In this document: in pieces, positions 29,034-39,789 of the stretch
Position numbering within the stretch: the stretch's first letter is position 1
Layout of the letters: each line of letters starts with the position of its first letter
Source of the DNA: an uncultured beta proteobacterium
GTDB taxonomy: Bacteria; Pseudomonadota; Gammaproteobacteria; Burkholderiales; Rhodocyclaceae
Direction: 5' to 3'
Assembly: GCA_903848955.1 (NCBI GenBank)
Contig: CAINHS010000115.1
Location: 1-49,948 of the forward strand
DNA: 49,948 nucleotides
Translations under genes and position numbers: made by a program
Notes under the pieces: generated by a model
The model's database searches: none
What the model saw: only the letters and a program-made list of their open reading frames with translations
What the model was told of the DNA's origin: nothing

Positions 29034-29069
29034 TACACGTTTCACTCGAAAAGTGTAACAGGTGTAACC
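29031..29069 (+). repeat. Nested GTTACAC / GTGTAAC repeats at the ilvI start
   Basis: GGTTACAC (29031-29038) is an exact inverted copy of GTGTAACC (29062-29069), and its inner seven bases are also inverted at GTGTAAC (29053-29059). The last two copies form a direct repeat spaced by two bases. The AGGTG that would serve as ribosome site for ilvI lies in the last copy, so the repeats could act as protein sites or as alternative RNA hairpins. Confidence 0.6.
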
Positions 29070-29070
29070 A

Positions 29071-30780
29071 ATGCAGCTAACCGGCGCAGAAATTGTAATC
29101 AGGTGCTTGCAGGAGGAAAAGGTCGAATACGTGTTCGGCTATCCCGGCGGCTCGGTACTTTATATTTACGACGAACTCTTCAAACAGGACAAGTTCAAAC
29201 ACGTCCTGGTTCGCCATGAGCAGGCAGCGGTCCATGCCGCAGACGCCTATTCGCGTTCGTCGAACAAGACCGGGGTGGCCATGGTCACTTCGGGACCCGG
29301 GGTGACCAATGCGGTGACGGGGATTGCCACGGCACACATGGACTCCATTCCGCTGGTAATCATCAGCGGCCAGGTGCCGACGGCCTACATCGGCCAGGAC
29401 GCCTTTCAGGAATGCGACACGGTGGGCATCACCCGTCCCTGCGTCAAGCACAATTTCCTGGTCAAGGATGTCAAGGATCTGGCGATAACCCTGAAAAAGG
29501 CTTTCTACATCGCCAGGACCGGTCGTCCCGGCCCGGTGCTGGTGGATATTCCGAAGGACGTCAGCAACCAGAAGTGCGAGTTCGAGTATCCCAAGACGAT
29601 CACCATGCGTTCCTACAACCCTGTGGTCAAGGGGCACAGCGGGCAGATCAAGAAGGCGGCACAGATGCTGCTGGAGGCCAAGCGGCCGATAATTTATGCC
29701 GGCGGCGGGGTGATTCTCTCCGATGCCGCGGAGAAACTGGTCAAGCTTGCCCGCAGCCTGGGGTATCCGGTGACCAACACCCTGATGGGCTTGGGCGGCT
29801 ATCCCGGAACCGACAGGCAATCGCTCGGCATGCTGGGCATGCACGGCACCTACGAGGCCAACATGGCCATGCAGCATTGCGATGTCCTGATTGCCGTCGG
29901 TGCGCGTTTCGACGATCGCGTGATCGGCAATCCGGCGCATTTTGCCGAGATTCCGCGCAAGATCATTCACATCGACATAGACCCGTCCTCGATTTCCAAG
30001 CGGGTCAAGGTTGATGTGCCGATCGTCGGCAATCTGCCGGATGTACTGGATGATCTGCAGAAGCTTCTGGAAGCTTCTGCCGGCGTGCCTGACCCGAAAG
30101 CGCTGGCCGCCTGGTGGAAGCAGATCGACGAATGGCGTGGCAAGAAGTCGCTCAAGTACAAGCAGGGCAAGGAAATCATCATGCCCCAGTACGTCGTGGA
30201 GAAACTCTACGAGGTCACCGGCGGCGATGCCTTCATCACCTCCGACGTCGGCCAGCACCAGATGTGGGCGGCGCAATACTACAAGTTCGACAAGCCCCGG
30301 CGCTGGATCAATTCCGGCGGTCTCGGCACCATGGGCGTCGGCTTGCCCTATGCCATGGGCGTGCGCTTCGCCAATCCGAAGGCGACCGTCGCCTGCATTA
30401 CCGGCGAGGGCTCGATCCAGATGAACATCCAGGAGTTGTCGACGGCCAAGCAGTTCCGGCTGCCGATCAAGATCATCAATCTGAACAACCGCTATCTCGG
30501 CATGGTGCGCCAGTGGCAGCAGATGTTCCACGGCAACCGTTACTCTGAATCCTATGTCGATGCCTTGCCTGATTTCGTCAAACTGGCGGAATCCTACGGC
30601 CATGTGGGCATGAAGATCGAGCGTCCGGCTGATGTCGAGCCGGCCTTGCGCGAAGCCTTTACCAAGCACAAGAATGATCTTGTCTTCATGGATTTCCTGA
30701 CCGATCAGACGGCCAACGTGTACCCGATGGTAGCGGCCGGCAAAGGGCTGTCGGAAATGATTCTGGCCGAGGAACTGTAA
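29071..30780 (+). CDS. ilvI: Acetolactate synthase, large subunit
   Basis: A 569-residue thiamine diphosphate enzyme catalysing the first common step of valine, isoleucine and leucine synthesis. The N-terminal domain has GYPGGSVLYIYDEL and RHEQAAVHAADAYSR with the catalytic Glu. The central FAD/regulatory domain spans about 190-330. The C-terminal TPP motif is GEGSIQMNIQEL to NLNNRYLGMVRQWQ. Length is typical for the biosynthetic type. It heads ilvI-ilvH-ilvC and is two bases from ilvH. The symbol ilvI rather than ilvB follows the ilvIHC order. Confidence 0.95.
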   Translation: MQLTGAEIVIRCLQEEKVEYVFGYPGGSVLYIYDELFKQDKFKHVLVRHEQAAVHAADAYSRSSNKTGVAMVTSGPGVTNAVTGIATAHMDSIPLVIISGQVPTAYIGQDAFQECDTVGITRPCVKHNFLVKDVKDLAITLKKAFYIARTGRPGPVLVDIPKDVSNQKCEFEYPKTITMRSYNPVVKGHSGQIKKAAQMLLEAKRPIIYAGGGVILSDAAEKLVKLARSLGYPVTNTLMGLGGYPGTDRQSLGMLGMHGTYEANMAMQHCDVLIAVGARFDDRVIGNPAHFAEIPRKIIHIDIDPSSISKRVKVDVPIVGNLPDVLDDLQKLLEASAGVPDPKALAAWWKQIDEWRGKKSLKYKQGKEIIMPQYVVEKLYEVTGGDAFITSDVGQHQMWAAQYYKFDKPRRWINSGGLGTMGVGLPYAMGVRFANPKATVACITGEGSIQMNIQELSTAKQFRLPIKIINLNNRYLGMVRQWQQMFHGNRYSESYVDALPDFVKLAESYGHVGMKIERPADVEPALREAFTKHKNDLVFMDFLTDQTANVYPMVAAGKGLSEMILAEEL

Positions 30781-30782
30781 GC

Positions 30783-31274
30783 ATGCGACACATCATTTCC
30801 ATTCTTATCGAAAACGAGGCCGGCGCACTTTCCCGGGTCTCCGGTCTGTTCTCCGCCCGCGCGTTCAACATCGAGTCGCTGACGGTGGCGCCGACGGAAG
30901 ACGCTTCCCTGTCGCGCATGACCATAGTCAGCACCGGTTCCGACGACGTCATCGAGCAGATCACCAAGCAGCTCAACAAGTTGATCGATGTGGTCAAGGT
31001 GGTGGATCTTTCCGAAGCCGCGCATATCGAGCGCGAACTGATGCTGGTCAAGGTACGCGCCGCCGGCAAGGATCGCGAGGAGATGAAGCGCATTGCCGAT
31101 ATTTTCCGGGGTCGCATCATCGATGTCACCGATTCGACCTACGTCATCGAACTGACCGGCAACGGTTCCAAACTCGACGCTTTTCTCGAAGCCATTGACC
31201 GCTCGCTCATTCTGGAAACCGTTCGCACCGGTATTTCCGGCATCGGGCGCGGCGATCGAATCCTCAAAGTCTGA
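30783..31274 (+). CDS. ilvH: Acetolactate synthase, small regulatory subunit
   Basis: A 163-residue subunit that activates the large subunit and gives feedback inhibition by valine. The N-terminal ACT domain (MRHIISILIENEAGALSRVSG, in two halves: about 1-75) contains the effector-binding EAGALSRV. The C-terminal domain (about 80-163) ends RTGISGIGRGDRILKV, as in E. coli IlvH, with matching length. It lies between ilvI (2 bases) and ilvC (22 bases). Confidence 0.96.
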   Translation: MRHIISILIENEAGALSRVSGLFSARAFNIESLTVAPTEDASLSRMTIVSTGSDDVIEQITKQLNKLIDVVKVVDLSEAAHIERELMLVKVRAAGKDREEMKRIADIFRGRIIDVTDSTYVIELTGNGSKLDAFLEAIDRSLILETVRTGISGIGRGDRILKV

Positions 31275-31281
31275 AATCTGA

Positions 31282-32313
<1,032 letters not shown>

Positions 32314-32333
32314 CCCCGGCACGAGCTTTGCGA

Positions 32334-32360
32334 AGGGCGCAGCGCTGCTGCGCCCTTTTT
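32334..32360 (+). terminator. Rho-independent terminator after ilvC
   Basis: AGGGCGCAGC (32334-32343) pairs with GCTGCGCCCT (32347-32356) across a GCT loop and is followed by five T residues. It lies 20 bases after the ilvC stop and closes ilvIHC. Confidence 0.85.
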
Positions 32361-32398
32361 GTATCCGGCCTTGACTTGGCGCGCGACTGCAGTGACAT

Positions 32399-32429
32399 TT
32401 GTCGCTGAAGTTTCCTGAGCCGTTAGAAT
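32399..32429 (+). promoter_or_regulatory. Possible pssA promoter
   Basis: TTGTCG (32399-32404) and TAGAAT (32424-32429) are separated by 19 bases, which is longer than ideal. The -10 includes an ATG in frame with pssA, which argues that translation starts further downstream, at 32458 or 32488. Confidence 0.3.
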
Positions 32430-32457
32430 GGGAGCCGTTCCCTACTTCTGCCCGACC

Positions 32458-33225
32458 ATGCCGCCAATTCCACCCCGCAAGACGTTGATGAATTCCGAAC
32501 TGCGCCGGCGCGGGATCTATTTGCTGCCCAACCTGCTGACCACGGCGGCTCTGTTTGCGGGTTTCTACGCCATAGTTCAGGCCATGACCGGACGCTTCGA
32601 GCATGCGGCGGTGGCAATTTTTATCGCCATGGTGTTCGACGGGCTCGATGGCCGTGTGGCGCGCATGACCAGAACGCAGAGCGCTTTCGGTGCGGAATAC
32701 GATTCACTTTCCGACATGGTGTCCTTTGGAGCCGCCCCGGCACTCATTGCATTCGAGTGGGCGATGAAGGGCATGGGCAAGTGGGGCTGGATAGCCGCCT
32801 TTGTCTATTGTGCCGGAGCTGCACTGCGTCTGGCCCGCTTCAATACCAATATCGGCGTGGTGGACAAACGCTACTTTCAGGGGCTGCCAAGCCCGGCCGC
32901 GGCAGCCCTGGTGGCCGGCTTCGTCTGGATCATCAACGACCTCAACATTCCGGGAGAAGACGTGCGCTGGTACGCCTTCGCCCTGACGCTGTTTGCCGGC
33001 ATCACCATGGTCAGCACCTTGCCCTACTGGAGCGGCAAGGACATCAACCTGCGCCGCAGCGTGCCGTTCATGGTGCTTCCCGCCGTAGTCCTCGGCTATG
33101 TGCTGGTGTCGTCGTATCCGCCGGGCGTCCTGTTCGCCCTGTTTCTCGCCTATGCCATGTCGGGTTACGTCATGGCGGCCTGGAGCTGGCGCGGCAGACG
33201 CAAATCTGTTGCACGGCCGGAATAA
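32458..33225 (+). CDS. pssA: CDP-diacylglycerol-serine O-phosphatidyltransferase
   Basis: A 255-residue inner-membrane enzyme making phosphatidylserine, the precursor of phosphatidylethanolamine. The CDP-alcohol phosphotransferase signature runs from DGLDGRVARMTRT to EYDSLSDMVSFG with the expected DGxxAR, G and DxxxD spacing. About six to eight hydrophobic helices follow the family pattern. The start is uncertain: 32458 (MPPIPPRK) is chosen, with 32488 (MNSELRRRGIYLLPN) equally near the conserved start, and neither has a strong ribosome site. pssA between ilvC and leuA is common in betaproteobacteria. Confidence 0.92.
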   Translation: MPPIPPRKTLMNSELRRRGIYLLPNLLTTAALFAGFYAIVQAMTGRFEHAAVAIFIAMVFDGLDGRVARMTRTQSAFGAEYDSLSDMVSFGAAPALIAFEWAMKGMGKWGWIAAFVYCAGAALRLARFNTNIGVVDKRYFQGLPSPAAAALVAGFVWIINDLNIPGEDVRWYAFALTLFAGITMVSTLPYWSGKDINLRRSVPFMVLPAVVLGYVLVSSYPPGVLFALFLAYAMSGYVMAAWSWRGRRKSVARPE

Positions 33226-33238
33226 TGGCTTTATAGTT

Positions 33239-33355
33239 ATGCCCATGTCTGCGACATTCATCTTTTCTGCGATATTTCTTGCACTCTCCGGCGCGTACAT
33301 CGCGCGCCAGCCGCTGCGCGCAAAGCTGCTTCCGCTGCTGCGCCGCGCGCGCTAA
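33239..33355 (+). CDS. Possible small membrane peptide
   Basis: A 38-codon frame between pssA and leuA reads MPMSATFIFSAIFLALSG, then a basic C-terminus (RQPLRAKLLPLLRRAR). One hydrophobic helix followed by basic residues fits a single-span small membrane protein. No convincing ribosome site precedes either ATG (33239 or 33245), and the family is unknown to me. The remaining 86 bases to leuA include a GC-rich short hairpin near 33396-33408 and two T-runs (33416-33428), possibly a weak terminator. Confidence 0.3.
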   Translation: MPMSATFIFSAIFLALSGAYIARQPLRAKLLPLLRRAR

Positions 33356-33441
33356 CTACTCCTCCCCCACAATCCGGTTGTTCATAGTGCCCGCCCCGCG
33401 AGGCGCGGTGAGCCATTTTTCGTTTTTTCCAGGAGACAAGC

Positions 33442-34963
33442 ATGTCCAAGGAACATCTGATCATTTTCGATACCACCTTGCGCGACGGCGAACAGAGTCC
33501 CGGCGCTTCCATGACCCGGGAAGAAAAGCTGCGGATTGCGCGCCAGCTTGAACGCATGCGGGTGGATGTCATTGAAGCAGGTTTTCCTGCTGCGTCCAAC
33601 GGTGATTTTGAGGCGGTGAAAGCTATTGCTGAGGCGATCAAGGATTCCACGGTCTGCGGCTTGGCTCGCACCAGCGAGGCCGATGTGCGACGCGCAGGCG
33701 AGGCGATCAAGCCTGCCAGGTCAGGCCGCATTCATACCTTTATCGCGACCAGTCCCATCCACATGGAAAAGAAGCTGCGCATGACGCCGGATCAGGTCGT
33801 CGAGGCAGCTGTTGCCGCCGTCAAGCTCGCGCGCCAGTACACCGATAACGTAGAGTTTTCGGCCGAAGATGCTGTCCGCTCTGACTTCGACTTTCTATGT
33901 CGCGTTTTCGATGCCGTCATCAAGGCGGGCGCGACCACCATCAATGTTCCCGACACAGTTGGCTACAGCATTCCGGAAGTCTGGGGCGAGCGCATGCGCC
34001 GTTTGATCGAGGGTGTTTCCGGCGCCGACAAAGTGGTCTGGTCGACTCATTGCCACAACGACCTCGGCCTCGCCGTCGCCAATTCGCTTTCCGCGGTGCT
34101 GGCCGGGGCGCGTCAGGTCGAGTGCACCATTAACGGTCTTGGCGAGCGCGCCGGCAATGCTTCTCTGGAAGAAGTGGTGATGGCCGTGCGTACTCGCGGC
34201 GATTTATTCAGTTGCGATACGCGCATCGATGCCACGCAGATAGTGCCGGCGTCGAAACTGGTGTCGCAGATCACGGGCTACGCCGTCCAGCCGAACAAGG
34301 CGGTGGTGGGTGCCAATGCATTTTCCCATGAGTCCGGTATCCATCAGGACGGCGTGCTGAAGCACCGCGAAACCTACGAGATCATGCGTGCCGAAGACGT
34401 GGGCTGGGCCACCAACCGGCTGACCCTGGGCAAGCTCTCGGGCCGTAGCGCCTTCAAGACGCGGCTGACGGAACTGGGCATCGAACTGCCGAGCGAGGAG
34501 GCCCTCAACGCGGCCTTCGGGCACTTCAAGGAACTTGCCGACAAGAAGCGCGAAATTTTTGACGAAGACATTTTCGCCATCATCGGCGATGAAGTGGTGG
34601 CGCCTGAAAATGAGCACTACCGGCTGGTCTCGTCGATGTTCCACTCGGAGACCGGCGAGGCGCCGCTGGCGCGGCTGACGCTTTCCGCAGGGGGAGTGGA
34701 ACAGCACGCCGAATCGAGCGGCAGCGGTCCGGTCGACGCCACCTTCAAAGCGATTGAAAACGTCGCAGCGAGCGGTTCGGAGCTTCTGCTCTATTCCGTA
34801 AATGCCATCACGACGGGAACCGACGCACAGGGAGAGGTGACGGTGCGTTTGTCGAAAGGTAGCCGGATCGTTAACGGCCAGGGCGCGGATACGGATATCG
34901 TGGTCGCGTCGGCCAAGGCCTATCTCAACGCGCTCAATAAACTGTGCGCCGGGCAGGAAAAGC

Positions 34964-34980
<17 letters not shown>
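33442..34980 (+). CDS. leuA: 2-isopropylmalate synthase
   Basis: A 512-residue enzyme joining acetyl-CoA and 2-ketoisovalerate, the first committed step to leucine. The catalytic TIM barrel starts [18 protein letters not shown] with the conserved Arg-Asp, and has [14 protein letters not shown] with metal-binding His and the [16 protein letters not shown] signature. The C-terminal regulatory domain (about 390-510) is where leucine inhibits. GGAGAC precedes the ATG. Its last 17 bases overlap the end of the convergent DUF2069 gene. It takes the ketoacid made by the ilvIHC pathway. Confidence 0.97.
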
Positions 34981-35955
<975 letters not shown>

Positions 35956-35959
35956 TTAT

Positions 35960-36781
35960 ATGTGGCTCCTGGCACCCTTCCGGCTGGTCGTGCGCACTGT
36001 GCGCCGGTTTCACGGCGAGCATTGCGTGCAGACGGCGGCGGCGCTTTCTTTCGCCACCCTGATCGGCCTGGTGCCGATGATTGCGGCGGCGTTCGCGCTG
36101 ATTTCGTTTTTCCCCGTTGGCGCCGGCCTGGGTTCGGCTCTGGAAAAGTTTCTTCTGGCCAACCTGTTGCCCGACAAGGCCGGCGTCATCATTGCGAAAT
36201 ACATCGGCCAGTTCGCCTCCCGTGCCGGGCAGGTGACGCTATTCGGAGTCGCCGTGCTGGGGGCAACCGCGCTGATCCAGATGCTGACCATCGAACGCGC
36301 CTTCAACCACATATGGCGGGTCAAGTCGAGCCGCCCGCTGTTGCGGCGCCTCGCCATTCATGGCCTGGCGCTGCTGCTCGGACCGCTGGCGTTCGGTGCC
36401 AGCCTCGCGGCGATCTCGTTTGTCGCAGGCGTATCGCTTGGCTTCTTCGATGAGCCGTATTGGGTGGATGCCTTCGTGATCCGGGGTCTGCTGCCCTTCG
36501 CCTTCATGACAACTCTGTTCGGCCTGCTCTATTGGGGGGTGCCCAACAAGCCGGTGAAAGCCTGGCATGCGGGCTTCGGCGGAGCCATGGCGGCGCTCGG
36601 CTTTGCCGGCCTGCAGAAGCTTTTCACGCTCTATATCGCATCCGGATTCACGGTGAATGCGGTCGTCTATGGGGCTTTTTCAGCCGTTCCGGTATTTCTG
36701 GTCTGGCTCTACGCGTCATGGAGCGTGATCCTGATCGGTGCGCTGCTGGTCGCCGAACTGCCGCAGTCGGCGCGCCCCTGA
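35960..36781 (+). CDS. yihY: YihY/UPF0761 family inner-membrane protein
   Basis: A 273-residue protein with about six hydrophobic helices, belonging to the YihY (BrkB-related) family. The N-terminal ARRFHGEHCVQTAAALSF-like segment (VRRFHGEHCVQTAAALSFAT) and FNHIWRVKSSRPLLRRL are typical. Members are about 280-420 residues, so this is a short form. Despite the name, ribonuclease BN activity was assigned elsewhere and the function is unsettled. A TAAAAT at 35946-35951 may be its -10, but the leader would then be very short. Confidence 0.85.
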   Translation: MWLLAPFRLVVRTVRRFHGEHCVQTAAALSFATLIGLVPMIAAAFALISFFPVGAGLGSALEKFLLANLLPDKAGVIIAKYIGQFASRAGQVTLFGVAVLGATALIQMLTIERAFNHIWRVKSSRPLLRRLAIHGLALLLGPLAFGASLAAISFVAGVSLGFFDEPYWVDAFVIRGLLPFAFMTTLFGLLYWGVPNKPVKAWHAGFGGAMAALGFAGLQKLFTLYIASGFTVNAVVYGAFSAVPVFLVWLYASWSVILIGALLVAELPQSARP

Positions 36782-36899
36782 TTTTCCATCGCAGTGAGAA
36801 TGAACCCGGTGACTTCAGCGACCCCGGCGGTCAGGGCCGCGGCGTGTTTCCAGTAGAATCACGACGCTTTTTCTATCGTTGCGTTGCGAGGAATCCGAA

Positions 36900-37634
36900 A
36901 TGACCAGTCTGCTCTCCGCCAAGCCAATTGATGCCAAGGATCGCTTGATTGTTGCCCTCGATCTTCCGGACGCCGGGGCCGCGCGTGCCTTGGTAACCGA
37001 GTTGGGCGACGCGGTGGTGTTTTACAAGATCGGGCTGGAACTGTTCATGACCGGCGGTTATTTTGAACTGCTGCACTGGCTCGTCGCTCAGGGCAAGAAG
37101 GTTTTTGTGGACCTGAAGTTCTTCGACGTTCCGGAAACCGTGCGTTCCGCGGTGCGCGCCCTGGCCGGCAGCGGGGCGACATTTGCCACCATTCATGGCA
37201 ACCAGGCCATCATGGAAGCGGCGGTGATGGACAAGGGCGATCTCAAGATTCTGGCTGTCACCGTGCTGACCAGCCTTGATCGCGGCGATCTGGACGATCT
37301 GGGATTCTCCTGCGATGTGGAGAAACTGGTTCTGTCGCGGGCACGCCGGGCCCTGGCGACTGGCGTAGACGGCATCGTGTCGTCGGGTCTGGAGGCACCG
37401 ATGATCAGGCGCGAACTCGGCGACAAACTGATGGTGGTCACTCCCGGCATTCGACCGGTCGAGAACAAGCCGGCGGATGACCAGAAGCGGACAGTGGATG
37501 TCGCCCAGGCCTTCAGAAACGGCGCCGACTATATCGTGGTCGGTCGCCCTATCCGCCAGGCGGCGAGTCCTCGCCAGGCGGCGATGGCCATACAGCAGAC
37601 TATCCGCGAGGTGTTTTCACTGCCGGAACGCTAG
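36900..37634 (+). CDS. pyrF: Orotidine 5'-phosphate decarboxylase
   Basis: A 244-residue TIM-barrel enzyme of class I, making UMP from OMP. The active-site motif is VFVDLKFFDVPETV, carrying the Lys and Asp residues of the DxKxxD array. The phosphate-binding loop is VTPGIRPV and GADYIVVGRPIRQA. The start at 36900 has GAGGAA eight bases upstream; an in-frame TTG at 36879 would place that site inside the gene. Length equals E. coli PyrF (245). A TAGAAT at 36854-36859 may be its -10. Confidence 0.96.
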   Translation: MTSLLSAKPIDAKDRLIVALDLPDAGAARALVTELGDAVVFYKIGLELFMTGGYFELLHWLVAQGKKVFVDLKFFDVPETVRSAVRALAGSGATFATIHGNQAIMEAAVMDKGDLKILAVTVLTSLDRGDLDDLGFSCDVEKLVLSRARRALATGVDGIVSSGLEAPMIRRELGDKLMVVTPGIRPVENKPADDQKRTVDVAQAFRNGADYIVVGRPIRQAASPRQAAMAIQQTIREVFSLPER

Positions 37635-37686
37635 GCCTGCCGGTCGGACGGCACATTCGCGCTTGCCGGGAGCCGAACGCCATACC

Positions 37687-37715
37687 TTGTTTTATCCGGC
37701 TTTTTGAAATAAAAT
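37687..37715 (+). promoter_or_regulatory. Predicted promoter of rpsP-rimM-trmD-rplS
   Basis: TTGTTT (37687-37692), a 17-base spacer and TAAAAT (37710-37715, five of six) lie 31 bases before the rpsP start codon. The surrounding AT-rich sequence stands out against the GC-rich background. Confidence 0.6.
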
Positions 37716-37746
37716 CGCCGGCTTTCCTGCTTTTCAAGAGAACACC

Positions 37747-38001
37747 ATGGTTGTCATTCGTCTAGCCCGCAGCGGTGCCAAAAAGCGCCCGTTCTTCAAT
37801 ATGGTAGTGGCGGATTCGCGCAATCGCCGCGATGGCCGCTTCATCGAGCGCATCGGTTACTACAACCCGGTTGCCGCCGAAAACGAAAAAGGGCTGGTGA
37901 TCAATACCGAGCGCCTCGCTTACTGGCAGGGCCATGGCGCACAACTGTCGCCGACTGCCGCGCGTCTGGTCAAGCAGGCCGCCGGGACGGTAGCCGCCTG
38001 A
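37747..38001 (+). CDS. rpsP: 30S ribosomal protein S16
   Basis: An 84-residue basic ribosomal protein beginning [20 protein letters not shown], the family signature, with [13 protein letters not shown] further on. Length matches E. coli S16 (82). It leads the conserved operon rpsP-rimM-trmD-rplS, all adjacent here. Confidence 0.98.
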   Translation: MVVIRLARSGAKKRPFFNMVVADSRNRRDGRFIERIGYYNPVAAENEKGLVINTERLAYWQGHGAQLSPTAARLVKQAAGTVAA

Positions 38002-38006
38002 ATCGC

Positions 38007-38513
38007 ATGATTGTTCTGGGGCGGATCGTTGCCCCGTTTGGTGTTGATGGCTGGCTGCGGATCCATCCCTTCGGCGATGATCCCGAGGCTTGGCGGAAGA
38101 TGCCGCAGTGGTGGCTTTGCGCCGATGTCGATGCGCCAGCCGAAAGCTGGAAGCCCCGCGCTCTGGTGGCGATCAAGCGGCATGGCGACGGTGTAGTTGC
38201 CAAGCTTGCCGGAATTGACAATCGGGACGCGTCGGAAGCGCTGGGCAGTTGCTATTTCGGAGCGCCGCGCGAGGCTCTGCCGGCGCCGGAGCAAGGCGAG
38301 CATTACTGGGCTGATCTGATCGGCCTGAGCGTAGTGAATTTGCAGGATCGGCCCCTGGGTCGCGTCAAGTCCCTGATTGAGACGGGTGCGAACCAGGTGC
38401 TGGTGGTGGCGGACGGCGAGCATGAGCGCTTGCTGCCGTATGTTGAACAGGTAGTGAAGGCGGTGGATGTTCCGGGAGGAAGTATCCGCGTCGATTGGGA
38501 TAGCGACTGGTGA
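38007..38513 (+). CDS. rimM: Ribosome maturation factor RimM
   Basis: A 168-residue protein needed for maturation of the 30S head, binding S19. The N-terminal domain opens [19 protein letters not shown]. The C-terminal PRC-barrel has [20 protein letters not shown] and [11 protein letters not shown]. It starts 5 bases after rpsP and overlaps trmD by four bases. Confidence 0.95.
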   Translation: MIVLGRIVAPFGVDGWLRIHPFGDDPEAWRKMPQWWLCADVDAPAESWKPRALVAIKRHGDGVVAKLAGIDNRDASEALGSCYFGAPREALPAPEQGEHYWADLIGLSVVNLQDRPLGRVKSLIETGANQVLVVADGEHERLLPYVEQVVKAVDVPGGSIRVDWDSDW

Positions 38514-39292
38514 GCTTGCGCTTCGATGTCATTACGCTGTTCCCTGAGATGTTCGCGGCACTCACGGCATCGGGAATTACCCGGCGCGCGTTGGAGCGGG
38601 GATTGTGGCAGATCGAATGCTGGAACCCGCGGCAATGGACGCAGGACGCGCATCGAACGGTGGATGACCGGCCCTATGGCGGCGGCCCCGGGATGGTGAT
38701 GATGGCCTCGCCGCTGGAGCAGGCGATTGTTGCAGCAAAAGACGCCGCGGGAAGCGGCAGGGGTGGCAGGGCGAAAGTGATTTGCCTGTCGCCGCAGGGT
38801 GCGCGGATTGATCAGCGGCGCATAGCGGAACTGGCGGCAAGCGACGGGGCGATTCTGCTCTGCGGCCGCTACGAAGGCATCGATGAGCGGTTGATCGGGC
38901 GTTGCGTGGATGAGGAACTGTCGCTGGGCGATTTCGTACTTTCCGGCGGCGAACTGGCGGCGATGGCATTGATGGACGCCTGTATCAGGCAATTGCCGGG
39001 CGCCCTGAACGACGAGGCTTCGGCGGTAGAGGATTCATTCGCCGCAGGCTTGCTGGACTGTCCGCACTACACGCGGCCGGAGGTGTATGAAGGATCTACG
39101 GTGCCGGAAGTGCTGTTGTCCGGCAACCATGAAAGAATCAGGCGCTGGCGCCTGAAGCAGGCGTTGGGAAGGACTTGGCAAAGGCGACCGGACCTCCTTG
39201 AGGTCAGGCCGCTGAGCCGGGAAGAAGCCGATCTGCTGGCTGAATTCCAGCAGGAAGGCACAGAAACGGCGGGCACCAGAACGGACGGCTAG
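38510..39292 (+). CDS. trmD: tRNA (guanine-N1-)-methyltransferase TrmD
   Basis: A 260-residue SPOUT-class enzyme that methylates G37 of tRNAs to prevent frameshifting. Family segments are [32 protein letters not shown] and the knotted cofactor site [13 protein letters not shown] with [12 protein letters not shown]. The GTG start overlaps the rimM stop (GTGA). It is followed by rplS after 61 bases. Confidence 0.97.
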   Translation: MSLRFDVITLFPEMFAALTASGITRRALERGLWQIECWNPRQWTQDAHRTVDDRPYGGGPGMVMMASPLEQAIVAAKDAAGSGRGGRAKVICLSPQGARIDQRRIAELAASDGAILLCGRYEGIDERLIGRCVDEELSLGDFVLSGGELAAMALMDACIRQLPGALNDEASAVEDSFAAGLLDCPHYTRPEVYEGSTVPEVLLSGNHERIRRWRLKQALGRTWQRRPDLLEVRPLSREEADLLAEFQQEGTETAGTRTDG

Positions 39293-39353
39293 TTCTGCTC
39301 TGCACGCAAGGTTGGCGAGCGTTGGTCGCAGCCATAACTAGATGGAGTAAGTC

Positions 39354-39716
39354 ATGAACCTGATTCAGCAACTTGAAAAAGAAGAAATCGAACGATTGGG
39401 CAAGACGGTGCCCGTGTTTGCACCGGGCGACACCGTGATCGTCAATGTGAATGTGGTCGAAGGCGATCGCAAGCGCGTTCAGGCGTTCGAAGGCGTTGTC
39501 ATATCCAGGCGCAACCGGGGCCTCAATTCGAACTTCATCGTGCGCAAGATTTCGTCCGGTGAAGGTGTCGAACGCACCTTCCAGACCTACTCGCCGCTGA
39601 TTGCCAGCATCGAGATCAAGCGTCGGGGTGACGTGCGCCGCGCCAAGCTGTACTACCTGCGTGACCGTTCCGGCAAGTCGGCCCGGATCAAAGAGAAGCT
39701 CACGCGCAAGGCCTGA
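39354..39716 (+). CDS. rplS: 50S ribosomal protein L19
   Basis: A 120-residue ribosomal protein with the family segments [31 protein letters not shown] and [22 protein letters not shown] (last part). Length is close to E. coli L19 (115). GGAG sits before the ATG. It ends the operon; a strong terminator follows 20 bases later. Confidence 0.98.
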   Translation: MNLIQQLEKEEIERLGKTVPVFAPGDTVIVNVNVVEGDRKRVQAFEGVVISRRNRGLNSNFIVRKISSGEGVERTFQTYSPLIASIEIKRRGDVRRAKLYYLRDRSGKSARIKEKLTRKA

Positions 39717-39736
39717 TTCGACGCCGCGCAAAAATC

Positions 39737-39772
39737 AACGGGCCGCCCGGTCAACACCGGGCGGCCCGTTTT
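39737..39772. terminator. Bidirectional terminator between rplS and folE2
   Basis: A 14-bp perfect stem (39737-39750 with 39757-39770, loop TCAACA) is followed by four T residues on the plus strand, with AAAA three bases upstream for the opposite strand. It lies between the convergent rplS and folE2 genes. Confidence 0.9.
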
Positions 39773-39789
39773 CATTGGCGCGGCGTAAC

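Noticed and set aside
29077-30669. 530-codon open frame antisense to ilvI
   Set aside because: It mirrors the whole of a clearly functional gene in a GC-rich genome where codon bias keeps antisense frames open. It has no ribosome site and its protein is rich in His, Arg and Gly with no recognisable domain.
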